A stretch of 64,000 nucleotides of DNA, from NCBI GenBank assembly GCA_024231855.1, contig JAAEQD010000111.1, positions 1 to 64,000 of the forward strand, in the 5' to 3' direction. Below are positions 33,772 to 42,822 of this stretch, piece by piece (position 1 is the stretch's first letter; each line of letters begins with the position of its first letter). Both the position numbers and the translations under genes were made by a program. The notes below the pieces were generated by a model. It did not search any database. It saw only the letters and a program-made list of their open reading frames with translations, and was not told the origin of the DNA. The DNA is from Candidatus Zixiibacteriota bacterium. GTDB taxonomy: Bacteria > Zixibacteria > MSB-5A5 > UBA10806 > 4484-95.

Positions 33772-33896
33772 TGTGCGTTCATTTGTTTAAAAAAACAACA
33801 ATAATTAGTTCTAAATATTCCTCGATCAAAATAAAAATTGATTAAATTGACTAATAGGTAAAGTATTGATTTGGCTGACCGATTAATTGAATAATT

Positions 33897-35210
33897 ATGA
33901 TTAAAGATCAAATATTCGCAAAACTGGATAGCATTAAAGGAATCTCTTCGCCACCTACGATATTAAAAGAGATCCTTGGCCTTATCAACGATCAGGATGT
34001 ATCGAATAAGGACCTGGCGGATATTATCCTTAAAGACCCGTCCATTACCGTTAGATTATTGAAAATTGCCAATTCATCATACTATGGTGTATCACGAGAT
34101 ATAACTTCAGTTAATCAAGCTATCATGGTTATCGGTTTAAAAGCGGTTAAATATTTTATTCTGTCGATTTCAGTGTTCAGTCAGGTATCCGCTAAAAAAG
34201 ATAAAAGCAATCTGGATCAGAAGCAGCTCTGGACGCATTTTCTCGAGACCGCGGTAACCTCTCGGAAAATAGCTGAACATATTAATTACGAATTACCTGA
34301 TGAGGTCTATGTAGCCGGACTTCTTCATGATATCGGTTTGATACTACTCGAAAGTAATTTCCCGGATGAATACGGGGAAGTTTTGAATTATGCCAAAGAA
34401 GGTGAAGATCTATGCCAGGCCGAAAAGAAAGTTTTTGGAGTCGATCATCAGGAAGTTGCCGAATATGTATCTCAGAAATGGAATATGCCGAAAAAATTGC
34501 ACGAACCCTTATGCAAACATCATCTCAATAGCGAAGAAGACATTGAAAAAATGTCGACAATAACGAAAATTGTCTGCTTGGCGGATTCCATCGCGCAGGT
34601 TCCATTTGATGATGTGAACAATTTGTACAGTGCCGAGAAAAGATTGATTTCTCTTAATATGCTTTCTGAAACATTGAATATTGACGCGAAGACTTTAATA
34701 GAAATCCATATGCGCCTGGCAGGGGAGGTAGTAACTTCGGCTAATGATTTGGATCTGGATATGGGCGATGCTATTGATATTTTGACCCAGAGTAATACCA
34801 AACTATTCAATATTTATATCGAATTATCATCCCTGTTTAAGGAAAGGCAAGAGCTTTCCCGCAAGATGCTTGTCGAGGAGCGGACTGAGGGCGCGCTTGA
34901 GTCGCTGAAAATATCCCTGGCGACTCTATCACATTATTTAAACAATGCCACTATGAACATCCAGGGCAAATGCGATATCTTGAGGATGTTTTACGATAAG
35001 AAAGATGTTAAAACACTAATCAGAACTTTACCGACTTCGCTTTCATCAATGCAAAAGTCGACCCAGAAAATTTCTCTTATGCTGGAAGAGTTATCGAATA
35101 TATCGTCGCTTGAGAACCTTAACTTCTTCAATAATTCTCGGGCAATCGATATAGAAAACGACCTAAAAGCCAAACTGGCGGAGAAATTCGAGACAGTCGA
35201 GGTGAATTGA
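33897..35210 (+). CDS. HDOD protein with histidine-kinase-like dimerisation tail
   Basis: 437 residues. Residues ~12-215 form an HDOD domain (ISSPPTILKEILGLI, LLKIANSSYYGV, VAGLLHDIGLILL). After a coiled-coil linker, residues ~325-410 (SLATLSHYLNNATMNIQGKCDIL ...) resemble a kinase H box and dimerisation helices, but no ATPase domain follows. HDOD proteins regulate signalling, often motility or cyclic di-GMP. This tail may dock onto a kinase or be a phosphotransfer platform. It is monocistronic; no strong promoter is seen in the 187-base upstream gap. Confidence 0.82.
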   Translation: MIKDQIFAKLDSIKGISSPPTILKEILGLINDQDVSNKDLADIILKDPSITVRLLKIANSSYYGVSRDITSVNQAIMVIGLKAVKYFILSISVFSQVSAKKDKSNLDQKQLWTHFLETAVTSRKIAEHINYELPDEVYVAGLLHDIGLILLESNFPDEYGEVLNYAKEGEDLCQAEKKVFGVDHQEVAEYVSQKWNMPKKLHEPLCKHHLNSEEDIEKMSTITKIVCLADSIAQVPFDDVNNLYSAEKRLISLNMLSETLNIDAKTLIEIHMRLAGEVVTSANDLDLDMGDAIDILTQSNTKLFNIYIELSSLFKERQELSRKMLVEERTEGALESLKISLATLSHYLNNATMNIQGKCDILRMFYDKKDVKTLIRTLPTSLSSMQKSTQKISLMLEELSNISSLENLNFFNNSRAIDIENDLKAKLAEKFETVEVN

Positions 35211-35321
35211 TTGCCCCGTTTTATTAGTTAGTCACATTCAGCTATTAAAAATTCATTAAGATCATATAAAAATACTTATAATGAAACTTATAGATAGATA
35301 ACTCTGGTCGACACAACCGAG

Positions 35322-36095
35322 CTATTGCTTCAAAGCTGTTTCCTCGCCAATTGACGCCAGAATCGGAATTGTGATTCGCGAATTATCTTTCCCGTCCGCT
35401 TCGAATGTAACCGATGATAAATAAGGCCCAGGTTCCAAATCTTTTGCGATAGTAAATTCGATTTCAGCGGTTTCACCGGGCTTAATTTTATCTTTTTTAA
35501 GTTTGGTCTTAATAAATTCCTTGGCCGGCTTATCGATTAAAACCAGCCTGGATTCACTGCTATCGACATTAGTGATACTAATCGTAAAAGTCTTTGATGC
35601 TCCAACAGGAATCGTTTTGAAATCGGCCTGGAGAGGAGTGTACTCCAGCGTTAACAGCGGATTATTTATTAAGGCTTTGAATCTAATATCCATATAAGGA
35701 TTAACCGAGTCATTACATTCTATTTTAATCGCCTTAGTCACTTTGCCGTTGAATTTACCGGAATTGAATATAATGTCGATATTTGACCGCTCACCGGGCG
35801 GGACAACAATACCGCCTGTCTTAGTAGACGTGCAACCGCAGGTGGGTTTAATTTTGGTAATTACCAGCGTGTCCGATCCATTATTGTCAAACCAGTATGA
35901 ATGCGTCACGCTCGAACCTTTTGCGATAGATCCAAAATCAAAAGTTGTGTGTTCGAACTCGATTCGGGCATTGCATAAGGGAATTTTTCTGAATTCGGTT
36001 TCTTCATCATCGGGTTTTTCAATTTGGGCCAATATCGATGAAAACGGAATCATGCAAATAGTGGTAATAAGTATTAACACCTTAAAGTATTTCAT
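35322..36095 (-). CDS. Exported DUF1573 protein
   Basis: 257 residues with a signal peptide (MKYFKVLILITTICMIPFSSILA, about 23 residues). A DUF1573 domain (FEHTTFDFGSIAKGSSVTHS, then IKPTCGCTSTKTGG) is followed by a second Ig-like module (about 145-245). DUF1573 proteins are periplasmic or surface Ig-like proteins common in FCB bacteria; their function is not established. A GGAG ribosome-binding site precedes the ATG, and a sigma70-type promoter with a palindrome in its spacer lies just upstream. Confidence 0.85.
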   Translation of the reverse strand: MKYFKVLILITTICMIPFSSILAQIEKPDDEETEFRKIPLCNARIEFEHTTFDFGSIAKGSSVTHSYWFDNNGSDTLVITKIKPTCGCTSTKTGGIVVPPGERSNIDIIFNSGKFNGKVTKAIKIECNDSVNPYMDIRFKALINNPLLTLEYTPLQADFKTIPVGASKTFTISITNVDSSESRLVLIDKPAKEFIKTKLKKDKIKPGETAEIEFTIAKDLEPGPYLSSVTFEADGKDNSRITIPILASIGEETALKQ

Positions 36096-36116
36096 TGGTT
36101 TTTCTCCTTTTTAAAC

Positions 36117-36144
36117 AAAATAGCCAAATTGGCAAAAAAGTCAA
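36117..36144 (-). promoter_or_regulatory. Sigma70-type promoter with palindromic operator for the DUF1573 gene
   Basis: On the minus strand TTGACT (36139-36144) and TATTTT (36117-36122) are 16 bases apart. The spacer contains a perfect palindrome, GCCAA-A-TTGGC (36123-36133). A protein bound there would block RNA polymerase, so it looks like a repressor site. Confidence 0.55.
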
Positions 36145-36169
36145 GTTCATATTGGTAATGAAGTTGCGC

Positions 36170-37156
36170 TTATTTATAGCCTTTTTCCATAAGCCATTTA
36201 TCGGAATAAAGTTTGGAAAGATAGCGATTACCGGAATCGGCGAAAATCGTGACAATTGTGCCGGAGAGTCTATGTTTTGTAATAGCCCTTAATACACCGG
36301 CATACGCGGCTCCGCTGGAGCCACCGCAAAAGATACCTTCAGTTTTAGCGATGCCGCGGGCAGTCAGGAAAGCCTCCCGGTCGGGTATTGTAATCATGTC
36401 ATCGACTATGGAGAAATCTAAAGCTTTCACCAACCTGTCGCTACCGATACCTTCGACTTCGTAATGTTCCGCCCTGGCGATCTTACCGGTACGATAATAA
36501 TGAGATAGAATCGAACCTTCGGAGTCGACAGCTATTATTTTAATGGCCGGGTTCTGTTCCTTCAAATAGCGACCCACGCCCGAAATCGTGCCGCCTGTCC
36601 CGGCTCCGATTACCGCGGCCTCGATATTGCCGCCGGTTTGCTCCCATATCTCCATGCCGGTTGATTGGTAATGGCATTCAATATTGGCAGGATTATCGTA
36701 CTGATTGAGAAAGATACTATCGGGGATTTCCTCGGCCAGTTTTCGGGCGACACTGTAGTTTGATCGGGGATCATCAGCCTGAACAGTATGTGGCGTTAAA
36801 ATTAGCTCCGCGCCATAGAGTTTCATCATACTTTGTTTCTCTTCGGAGTTCTTATCGCTCATTACCAGAAGCGCTTTATAACCCATTATCGCGCAAATCA
36901 TGGCAACGGCGATTCCGGTGTTGCCGGACGTGACTTCGATAACGGTACCGCCGGGCTCGAGTTGTCCCGATCGCCGGGCATTCTCGATTAATCCCAGAGC
37001 TAGTCGATCCTTTATCGATCCCGAAGGATTATACATTTCCAGCTTCGCGAAAGCTTTCGCCGGCAGATCGGAGCCTATTTTATCCAAAGGAACCAGTGGC
37101 GTATTGCCGATTAGGTCCAAGGTATCGATTTTGATTTGAGTGTCGGTTTTTATCAT
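36170..37156 (-). CDS. cysK: Cysteine synthase (O-acetylserine sulfhydrylase family)
   Basis: 328 residues of the PLP fold II family. The lysine that binds PLP is in NPSGSIKDR (Lys49), with phosphate-binding motifs TSGNTG (76-81) and GTGGTISGVG, and the C-terminal CGGSSGAAYAG. It catalyses O-acetylserine plus sulfide to cysteine in the cytosol. CysK against CysM cannot be decided from sequence alone, and no cysE is near. It is transcribed on the same strand as the DUF1573 gene, which lies 74 bases downstream with its own promoter. Confidence 0.9.
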   Translation of the reverse strand: MIKTDTQIKIDTLDLIGNTPLVPLDKIGSDLPAKAFAKLEMYNPSGSIKDRLALGLIENARRSGQLEPGGTVIEVTSGNTGIAVAMICAIMGYKALLVMSDKNSEEKQSMMKLYGAELILTPHTVQADDPRSNYSVARKLAEEIPDSIFLNQYDNPANIECHYQSTGMEIWEQTGGNIEAAVIGAGTGGTISGVGRYLKEQNPAIKIIAVDSEGSILSHYYRTGKIARAEHYEVEGIGSDRLVKALDFSIVDDMITIPDREAFLTARGIAKTEGIFCGGSSGAAYAGVLRAITKHRLSGTIVTIFADSGNRYLSKLYSDKWLMEKGYK

Positions 37157-37234
37157 TAATATATATTACTACTTACTTATTCAATAGTTCCATTATTTCC
37201 GGTAAGGTCATACATATCAAGAGGTTTTATGACA

Positions 37235-37924
37235 CTATTTCGGACCGAGTGAATATCGCCGCGAGATGTATTTTGCCAAATAGATAAAAGGCGTGTCGGT
37301 TATCGCAACGATTAGTTTGAAAAGGTAAGTTGTTACGATAATCTCAATGAATACATATGTCGGAAATACACCCCAAAAAGCGATCAGACAAAATATGATC
37401 GTATCGATTAGTTGTGAGACCATAGTGCTGAGATTGTTACGGATCCATAGATTTCGACCTTGAAATTTGTCTTTAAGGATGTTAAACAGCCAGACATCAT
37501 GATGCTGACTGACTATGTAAGCGATTATACTGGCGAGGGCTACTCGGGGCAGGAAGTCGAATATTTGTCTTAATGATGGATCAATGAAATCATCCCCGGC
37601 CGGCTTAAAAAGCAATGCTAATTGCATAATGACTGTCGTGAAAAGAAGCGCGTAAAAGCCGATCCAGACACCTTTACGAGCGCTCTTCTTACCATACAAT
37701 TCATTCAGTATATCGGTGGCCAGAAAAATCGAACCGTAGAGGATATTCCCCAGCGTTGCAGTAAATCCGAATATTTCGACTATTTTGAGTACCTGGATAT
37801 TGCATAGTATAATCGATATGGCTATACAAGCATAGAGCCCTTCTTTCCCGAACAGCCGGTAGGCCACAAGCAGCGCGGCGAAATCTAGGAGGGCCATCAG
37901 CGGCCATATAAGCTCATTAGGCAT
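37235..37924 (-). CDS. yhhQ: YhhQ-family queuosine precursor transporter (DUF165)
   Basis: 229 residues, about six membrane helices. Characteristic stretches are GSIFLATDILNELYGKKSARKG, AYIVSQHHDVWLF and NNLSTMVSQLIDTIIF, all conserved in YhhQ, which imports the queuosine precursors preQ0/preQ1. No queuosine synthesis gene is in the window. It is divergent from purD, and each has its own promoter. Confidence 0.92.
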   Translation of the reverse strand: MPNELIWPLMALLDFAALLVAYRLFGKEGLYACIAISIILCNIQVLKIVEIFGFTATLGNILYGSIFLATDILNELYGKKSARKGVWIGFYALLFTTVIMQLALLFKPAGDDFIDPSLRQIFDFLPRVALASIIAYIVSQHHDVWLFNILKDKFQGRNLWIRNNLSTMVSQLIDTIIFCLIAFWGVFPTYVFIEIIVTTYLFKLIVAITDTPFIYLAKYISRRYSLGPK

Positions 37925-37959
37925 GTGGAAACCTGGTTTTAGATATCTTCATCCAGCTA

Positions 37960-37988
37960 ATTATATGTCTCATCAGCCATTTGGTCAA
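37960..37988 (-). promoter_or_regulatory. Strong sigma70-type promoter of yhhQ
   Basis: On the minus strand TTGACC (37983-37988) and a perfect TATAAT (37960-37965) are separated by 17 bases. The start near 37953 gives a ~29-base leader. Confidence 0.7.
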
Positions 37989-38031
37989 ATAGTTTTATAG
38001 CGTTTTTTAGGCTTCGTCGATGATAAAAAGC

Positions 38032-38058
38032 TTGCAATAACCAGCTCTGTACTATAAT
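38032..38058 (+). promoter_or_regulatory. Probable promoter of purD
   Basis: TTGCAA (38032-38037) and a perfect TATAAT (38053-38058) are 15 bases apart, or 16 if CTTGCA is taken. The leader is about 20 bases and contains AAGAGGT before the purD ATG. Confidence 0.5.
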
Positions 38059-38085
38059 TAGTAGTTCTAAACAAAGAGGTTAACG

Positions 38086-39366
38086 ATGAAAATTTTGGTT
38101 GTTGGCGGGGGTGGGCGAGAGCACGCAATTTGCTGGAAACTATCCAAATCACCAAGCGTGAAAAAAATATACGCGGCTCCGGGCAATGCCGGTATCGGTA
38201 CGATAGCCGAATGCGTGGATCTCGCCATTGATGATCTGGCCGGTTTGGCGGATTGCGTGGAAAAGAACAAGATAGATTTAACCGTAGTCGGACCGGAACT
38301 ACCGTTGACTCTAGGTATCGTCGACGAGTTCGAAAGCAGAGGCCTGAAGATATTCGGCCCTTCAAAGGAGGCCGCGCTTATCGAAGGCAGTAAAGCGTTC
38401 GCTAAAGAGTTTATGCAGAAGCACCACATTCCGACCGCAAGCTTCAGAATATTTTCCGAACACTTCGAGGCCCTGGATTTTATAAAGTCGGCGAGTTATC
38501 CATTGGTTTTAAAAGCCGATGGTCTGGCGGCCGGTAAAGGGGCAGTGATCTGTAAGAATGTCGAGGAAGCCGGTGAAACTGTCGAAAAGATAATGGTTCA
38601 GAAAGTTTTCGGCGCGGCCGGTTTGAAACTGGTAGTAGAGGAATTCATGGAGGGTGAAGAGGTAACCGTTATGGCTTTCACCGATGGGAAAAACATCGTG
38701 CCGATGGTTCCCTCTCAGGATCATAAGCAAATTTACGAAGGCGATAAAGGTCCCAATACCGGCGGTATGGGGGCATATGCTCCCGCGAATATTATCACCG
38801 CCCGGCTTTTAAAAACCGTCTGCGAGGAAATACTCGAACCGACTGTGAGAGGTCTGGCGTCGGAAAACCGTACTTATAAAGGAGTGTTATATTGCGGCCT
38901 GATGGTTACCGGTCGGGGAGTGAAGGTACTTGAATACAACTGCCGATTCGGCGATCCGGAAACGCAAGTAGTTCTGCCGCTTCTGGAAACCGATTTGGCG
39001 GAAGTATTTAACAATATCGCCGATGGCTATCTGAATATCGATGAGATTGATTGGTCCGAAAAATCGGCGGTAACCGTCGTTTTAGCCTCGGAAGGCTACC
39101 CTGGAGAATATGAGACTAATAAAGCGATAGAAGGTTTGGATTCGGTGAAGGCCGATACCGAACTGGTTTTTCATGCCGGAACCAGATTTGAGAAAGGTCG
39201 GTTTTTAACAGGCGGCGGCAGGGTTTTAAATGCTACCGCGTTTGGCGAAGGAATAAAAGCGGCCATCACGAATGTTTACCAATTAGTCGGCAAGATCAAT
39301 TTCGATGGCATGTATTATCGTCAGGATATAGGCTGGCGAGCGCAGAACAGGATAGGGTTATATTGA
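38086..39366 (+). CDS. purD: Phosphoribosylamine-glycine ligase
   Basis: 426 residues, full length. The N-terminal domain has VVGGGGREHAICWKLS, and the ATP-grasp core has LKADGLAAGKGAVIC, EEFMEGEEVTVMAFTDG and GPNTGGMGAYAPA, then GVLYCGLM and YNCRFGDPETQVVLP. It makes glycinamide ribonucleotide, the second step of purine synthesis. Its TGA overlaps the purE ATG (39364-39368), so the two are translationally coupled. Confidence 0.97.
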   Translation: MKILVVGGGGREHAICWKLSKSPSVKKIYAAPGNAGIGTIAECVDLAIDDLAGLADCVEKNKIDLTVVGPELPLTLGIVDEFESRGLKIFGPSKEAALIEGSKAFAKEFMQKHHIPTASFRIFSEHFEALDFIKSASYPLVLKADGLAAGKGAVICKNVEEAGETVEKIMVQKVFGAAGLKLVVEEFMEGEEVTVMAFTDGKNIVPMVPSQDHKQIYEGDKGPNTGGMGAYAPANIITARLLKTVCEEILEPTVRGLASENRTYKGVLYCGLMVTGRGVKVLEYNCRFGDPETQVVLPLLETDLAEVFNNIADGYLNIDEIDWSEKSAVTVVLASEGYPGEYETNKAIEGLDSVKADTELVFHAGTRFEKGRFLTGGGRVLNATAFGEGIKAAITNVYQLVGKINFDGMYYRQDIGWRAQNRIGLY

Positions 39367-39833
39367 TGAACGCAAAATCCAAAGTATTAATTGTCCTTGG
39401 CAGCAAATCCGATGAAGAGGCGATGAAAGGTTGTCTACGGTTTTTAGATAAATTCGAAATCGCCTACTCATATGAAATCAGCTCTGCCCATCGAAATCCT
39501 GATAAAACAAGGCAGCTGGCCGAAACCGCCCGGGATAAAGGCATCATGGTGATTATCGCGGCTGCCGGTATGGCGGCGGCGCTTCCCGGCGTGATAGCCT
39601 CACATACAACGTTGCCGGTTATTGGTGTACCTTTATCCGGTTCGGCTCTAAATGGGGTTGACGCGCTTTATGCTATCGTTCAGATGCCCGCGGGAGTGCC
39701 GGTCGCGAGCATGGCAATCGGCAGTCATGGCGCTAAAAACGCCGCTCTACTTGCTGTTCGAATACTTAGTTTAAGCGACGAGGTTATCGAGAATAAACTA
39801 ACGCGATATCAAGAGGAGTTGGCTGGAGGGTAA
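39366..39833 (+). CDS. purE: N5-carboxyaminoimidazole ribonucleotide mutase
   Basis: 155 residues from ATG 39366 (overlapping the purD stop). It contains LGSKSDEEAMKG, SAHRNPDKT and AAGMAAALPGVIASHT, the nucleotide-binding and catalytic motifs of class I PurE. It converts N5-CAIR to CAIR in purine synthesis. No purK is adjacent. LemA follows after 4 bases, likely a loose operon neighbour. Confidence 0.95.
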   Translation: MNAKSKVLIVLGSKSDEEAMKGCLRFLDKFEIAYSYEISSAHRNPDKTRQLAETARDKGIMVIIAAAGMAAALPGVIASHTTLPVIGVPLSGSALNGVDALYAIVQMPAGVPVASMAIGSHGAKNAALLAVRILSLSDEVIENKLTRYQEELAGG

Positions 39834-39837
39834 TGTC

Positions 39838-40392
39838 ATGGTGATTGTGTTTCTGTTTCTTTTTCTTCTTTTTATTGCGCCAATCATATTTATAGTATTT
39901 ATCTACAATCGTTTGGTTAGCCAAAAGAACTCCGTTGATGAAAAATACAGCCAGATAGATGTGCTTCTAACCAAGCGCGCCGATTTAATCCCGAATCTCG
40001 TCGAAACCGTTAAGGGCTACGCCAAGCATGAAAAGAACGTTCTGGAAAACGTGACCGCGCACAGGGCTTCAATGATAGGAGCCAAAGACGCCGGCGACAA
40101 GTTTAAGGCATCTGAGGGATTATCCGGCGCTTTAAAATCGTTATTCGCGGTTGTTGAGAATTATCCTGATCTGAAAGCGGATAGCAGTTTCCGGGATTTA
40201 CAGGCGCAATTAGCTCAGGTTGAAAGCGAGATCGTTCAGACCAGAATGGTTTATAATCAGCAGGTGAAATCATATAATACATTACAGGAAACATTCCCCG
40301 CTAATATGTTCGCCTCATCATTCGGACATGATAGGCGGCCATTCTACGAGGCGGTGGAAGAGAAAAAAGAACCACCAAAAGTATCTTTTTAA
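39838..40392 (+). CDS. lemA: LemA-family membrane protein
   Basis: 184 residues with one N-terminal membrane helix (about 2-24) and a helical domain: YNRLVSQKNSVDEKYSQID, RADLIPNLVETVKGYAKHE, ENYPDLKAD and NTLQETFPANMFA. These are hallmarks of LemA, whose biological role is unsettled. Usually a TPM-domain partner follows; here it does not. The ribosome-binding site GGAGGG lies in the purE end. Confidence 0.9.
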   Translation: MVIVFLFLFLLFIAPIIFIVFIYNRLVSQKNSVDEKYSQIDVLLTKRADLIPNLVETVKGYAKHEKNVLENVTAHRASMIGAKDAGDKFKASEGLSGALKSLFAVVENYPDLKADSSFRDLQAQLAQVESEIVQTRMVYNQQVKSYNTLQETFPANMFASSFGHDRRPFYEAVEEKKEPPKVSF

Positions 40393-40447
40393 ACATCCGT
40401 TAATAAATAATCCTCGAGCGGGTGTGCTATAACAGGAGGACAAGGAC

Positions 40448-41653
40448 TTGAAATTAATCGTATTTGAGGATACCAACGCCGATAATTTTTATCCGCTTTC
40501 GGTATCTCATCCGGTTTTCGACCTTTGGTACGGTTGTTCAAGGGTACTAAAACGTTTAAAGTACTACTTTAAACAAAATGGTGTAATATTAAGCTGCCGA
40601 CCGCATTTGGCCGCCGTTACGCGCGAACGATATAAGCTTCCGGTCAATGAGTTCGATAATTTTCGGGATGAGTGCCTTTTAGTTAACGCGGCAATGATTC
40701 CAAAGCCCGAGATTCTCAATAAGCTTGCGACGGCCAATAGCGATACCGCGTTTATCGATGAGGATATTTTAATTGGGGCCAGGCTGTCTTCGGAATTTCT
40801 GGAAAAATGTAATCTGATTGATTTAATCGATAAACCATCGGTGTTTTATTCTAAATTTAAGGCCGTCGAGTCTGAAGGTTCGGTATTTAGATACCTCTGG
40901 GAAATAATTGATAAGAATGAAGAGATGATAGAAAACGATGTCGAGTTACTACCCGAAATAAAATCATGGGAGAGATCAGACGAATATTCAAAACCAGATC
41001 ATCCGATATTTATTCACCCTTCCATTGAAACACTATCCGGCGTTTATATAGAGAGTAAGAAAGGCCCGGTTATTATCGATGAAAATGCCGTCATCGAGCC
41101 GCGATCATTGATTCAGGGTCCGGCATATATAGGCAAAGACAGCGTGATAATGGCGGGACTTATCAGGGAGGGCTGCAGCCTGGGTCCGGTATGTAAGGTG
41201 GGCGGCGAGTTGGAAGAGTCGATTATACTCGGTTACTCGAATAAAAGTCATGAAGGATTTATTGGTCACGCTTACTTAGGCGAATGGGTTAATCTTGGTG
41301 CCCTGACAACGAATTCGGATCTGAAAAATAATTATGGCGAAATCTCAGTTCAATTGATGGGCAAGGTTATTAAAACGGGCTTGAATAAAGTCGGTTGCTT
41401 TATAGGCGATCATACTAAAACCGGCATCGGGACCACTTTTAATACAGGTATCGTAATTGGATTTAGCAATAATCTTTATGGCGGTTCTCTTTTTCTTGAA
41501 AAGGAGATAGGACATTTGAAATGGGGAACGCCCGGAGCCCTGGTTGATTTTAAGTTAGACAAAGCGATAGGTTTAGCGCGAAAAGCTATGCCTCGGCGCC
41601 ACCGCGAACTTAGCCAGGCATCTGAAGAGCTATTTAGACATATAAAAAGTTAA
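40448..41653 (+). CDS. GlmU-like sugar nucleotidyltransferase/acetyltransferase (GlmX type)
   Basis: 401 residues from a TTG start with AGGAGGACA upstream. The N-terminal half is a divergent nucleotidyltransferase fold (VFEDTNADNFYPLSVSHPVFDL); the C-terminal half (about 200-360) is a left-handed beta-helix with hexapeptide repeats (VIIDENAVIEP, KTGIGTTFNTGIVIG). The organisation matches the alternative bacterial GlmU-type family found in Bacteroidota and relatives, presumed to form UDP-GlcNAc. The classical GxG loop is not clear at the N-terminus, so the enzyme assignment is family-based. Confidence 0.82.
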   Translation: MKLIVFEDTNADNFYPLSVSHPVFDLWYGCSRVLKRLKYYFKQNGVILSCRPHLAAVTRERYKLPVNEFDNFRDECLLVNAAMIPKPEILNKLATANSDTAFIDEDILIGARLSSEFLEKCNLIDLIDKPSVFYSKFKAVESEGSVFRYLWEIIDKNEEMIENDVELLPEIKSWERSDEYSKPDHPIFIHPSIETLSGVYIESKKGPVIIDENAVIEPRSLIQGPAYIGKDSVIMAGLIREGCSLGPVCKVGGELEESIILGYSNKSHEGFIGHAYLGEWVNLGALTTNSDLKNNYGEISVQLMGKVIKTGLNKVGCFIGDHTKTGIGTTFNTGIVIGFSNNLYGGSLFLEKEIGHLKWGTPGALVDFKLDKAIGLARKAMPRRHRELSQASEELFRHIKS

Positions 41654-41787
41654 AAACTAAATGATTTCATTAATTTTAGCGCTTCTAAGGGATTTCGGCA
41701 TTCAATTGACCGCTAATATTGACGATATGTAAAATACTATGATAAAGCAACTTCTGACTAATAGACGGCCAAGTGGAGGAGGATATA

Positions 41788-42786
41788 TTGCCTGAATTAC
41801 GGAAAGATCCGATTATAGGCAGATGGGTAATCATATCGACCGAGCGAGGTAAACGCCCAACCGATTTTCCCAGTATGGCCAAAACGCGCGAACCGCGCCT
41901 CTGTCCATTTTGTCCCTCCAATGAGGCATCCACACCGCCGGAGGTTGCCGCGGTTCGAAGTGATGGCTCCGATTCCAATGAATCGGGTTGGACTTTAAGG
42001 GTAGTACCCAATAAATTTCCCGCATTGAAAATCGAAGGCGATTTAAACCGCGAGGGCGTAGGTATTTTCGATAAGATGAATGGTGTCGGCGCTCATGAGG
42101 TGATAATTGAAACCCCTGATCATATGAAGGACCTGGTCGATTTAGAGTTTGAGGATTTTAAAAATGTCATTAGGGCATATCGGGATCGGATCCTGGACCT
42201 TAATAAAGATCCGCGATTTAAATATATCCTTGTCTTTAAAAACCAGGGTGAAGCTGCCGGGGCGTCACTGGAGCATTCTCATTCTCAGCTTATTGCCACT
42301 CCCATTTTGCCCAAGCGGGTGATGGAGGAATTGAGCGGAGCCAAGCAGTATTACGATTTTAAGGAGCGATGCGTCTATTGCGATATAATCCGACAGGAAC
42401 TCAACGAAGATGTCAGGGTTATCGCCTATAATGATTCATTCGTGGCGGTGCAGCCGTTTGCCTCGCGTTTCCCGTTCGAAACCTGGCTAATGCCCCGTTT
42501 TCATGAATCGGCATTCGAAAAAATAAGGGGCGAAACTATCGAGCAGATGGTACCCGTATTCAAGGAAACTTTAAAGCGGTTGTCGGTAGCGTTAAACAAT
42601 CCACCCTATAATTTCATGATACATACCGCCCCCTCGGATAATCATTTCAGTAGCGAGTATCATTGGCATATCGAGATCATACCTAAACTGGTCAAAGTCG
42701 CCGGCTTCGAATGGGGAACCGGATTTTATATCAACCCGACCACTCCCGAGGACGCGGCTAATTTCCTTAAACAAGTCGAGATTTAA
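41788..42786 (+). CDS. galT: Galactose-1-phosphate uridylyltransferase
   Basis: 332 residues from TTG 41788. I prefer it to the GTG at 41773 because GGAGGAGGA (41775-41783) sits right before it and LPELRKDPIIGRWVIIS is the usual GalT beginning. Zinc-binding cysteines lie in CPFCPSNE, the catalytic segment is LEHSHSQLIATP, and CVYCDI follows. The enzyme exchanges UDP between UDP-glucose and galactose-1-phosphate (Leloir pathway) and may feed sugar nucleotides to polysaccharide synthesis. glgA follows after 36 bases. Confidence 0.94.
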   Translation: MPELRKDPIIGRWVIISTERGKRPTDFPSMAKTREPRLCPFCPSNEASTPPEVAAVRSDGSDSNESGWTLRVVPNKFPALKIEGDLNREGVGIFDKMNGVGAHEVIIETPDHMKDLVDLEFEDFKNVIRAYRDRILDLNKDPRFKYILVFKNQGEAAGASLEHSHSQLIATPILPKRVMEELSGAKQYYDFKERCVYCDIIRQELNEDVRVIAYNDSFVAVQPFASRFPFETWLMPRFHESAFEKIRGETIEQMVPVFKETLKRLSVALNNPPYNFMIHTAPSDNHFSSEYHWHIEIIPKLVKVAGFEWGTGFYINPTTPEDAANFLKQVEI

Positions 42787-42822
42787 CGTATTCGATTCAA
42801 TTAAATATTCAAGGAGTAACTA

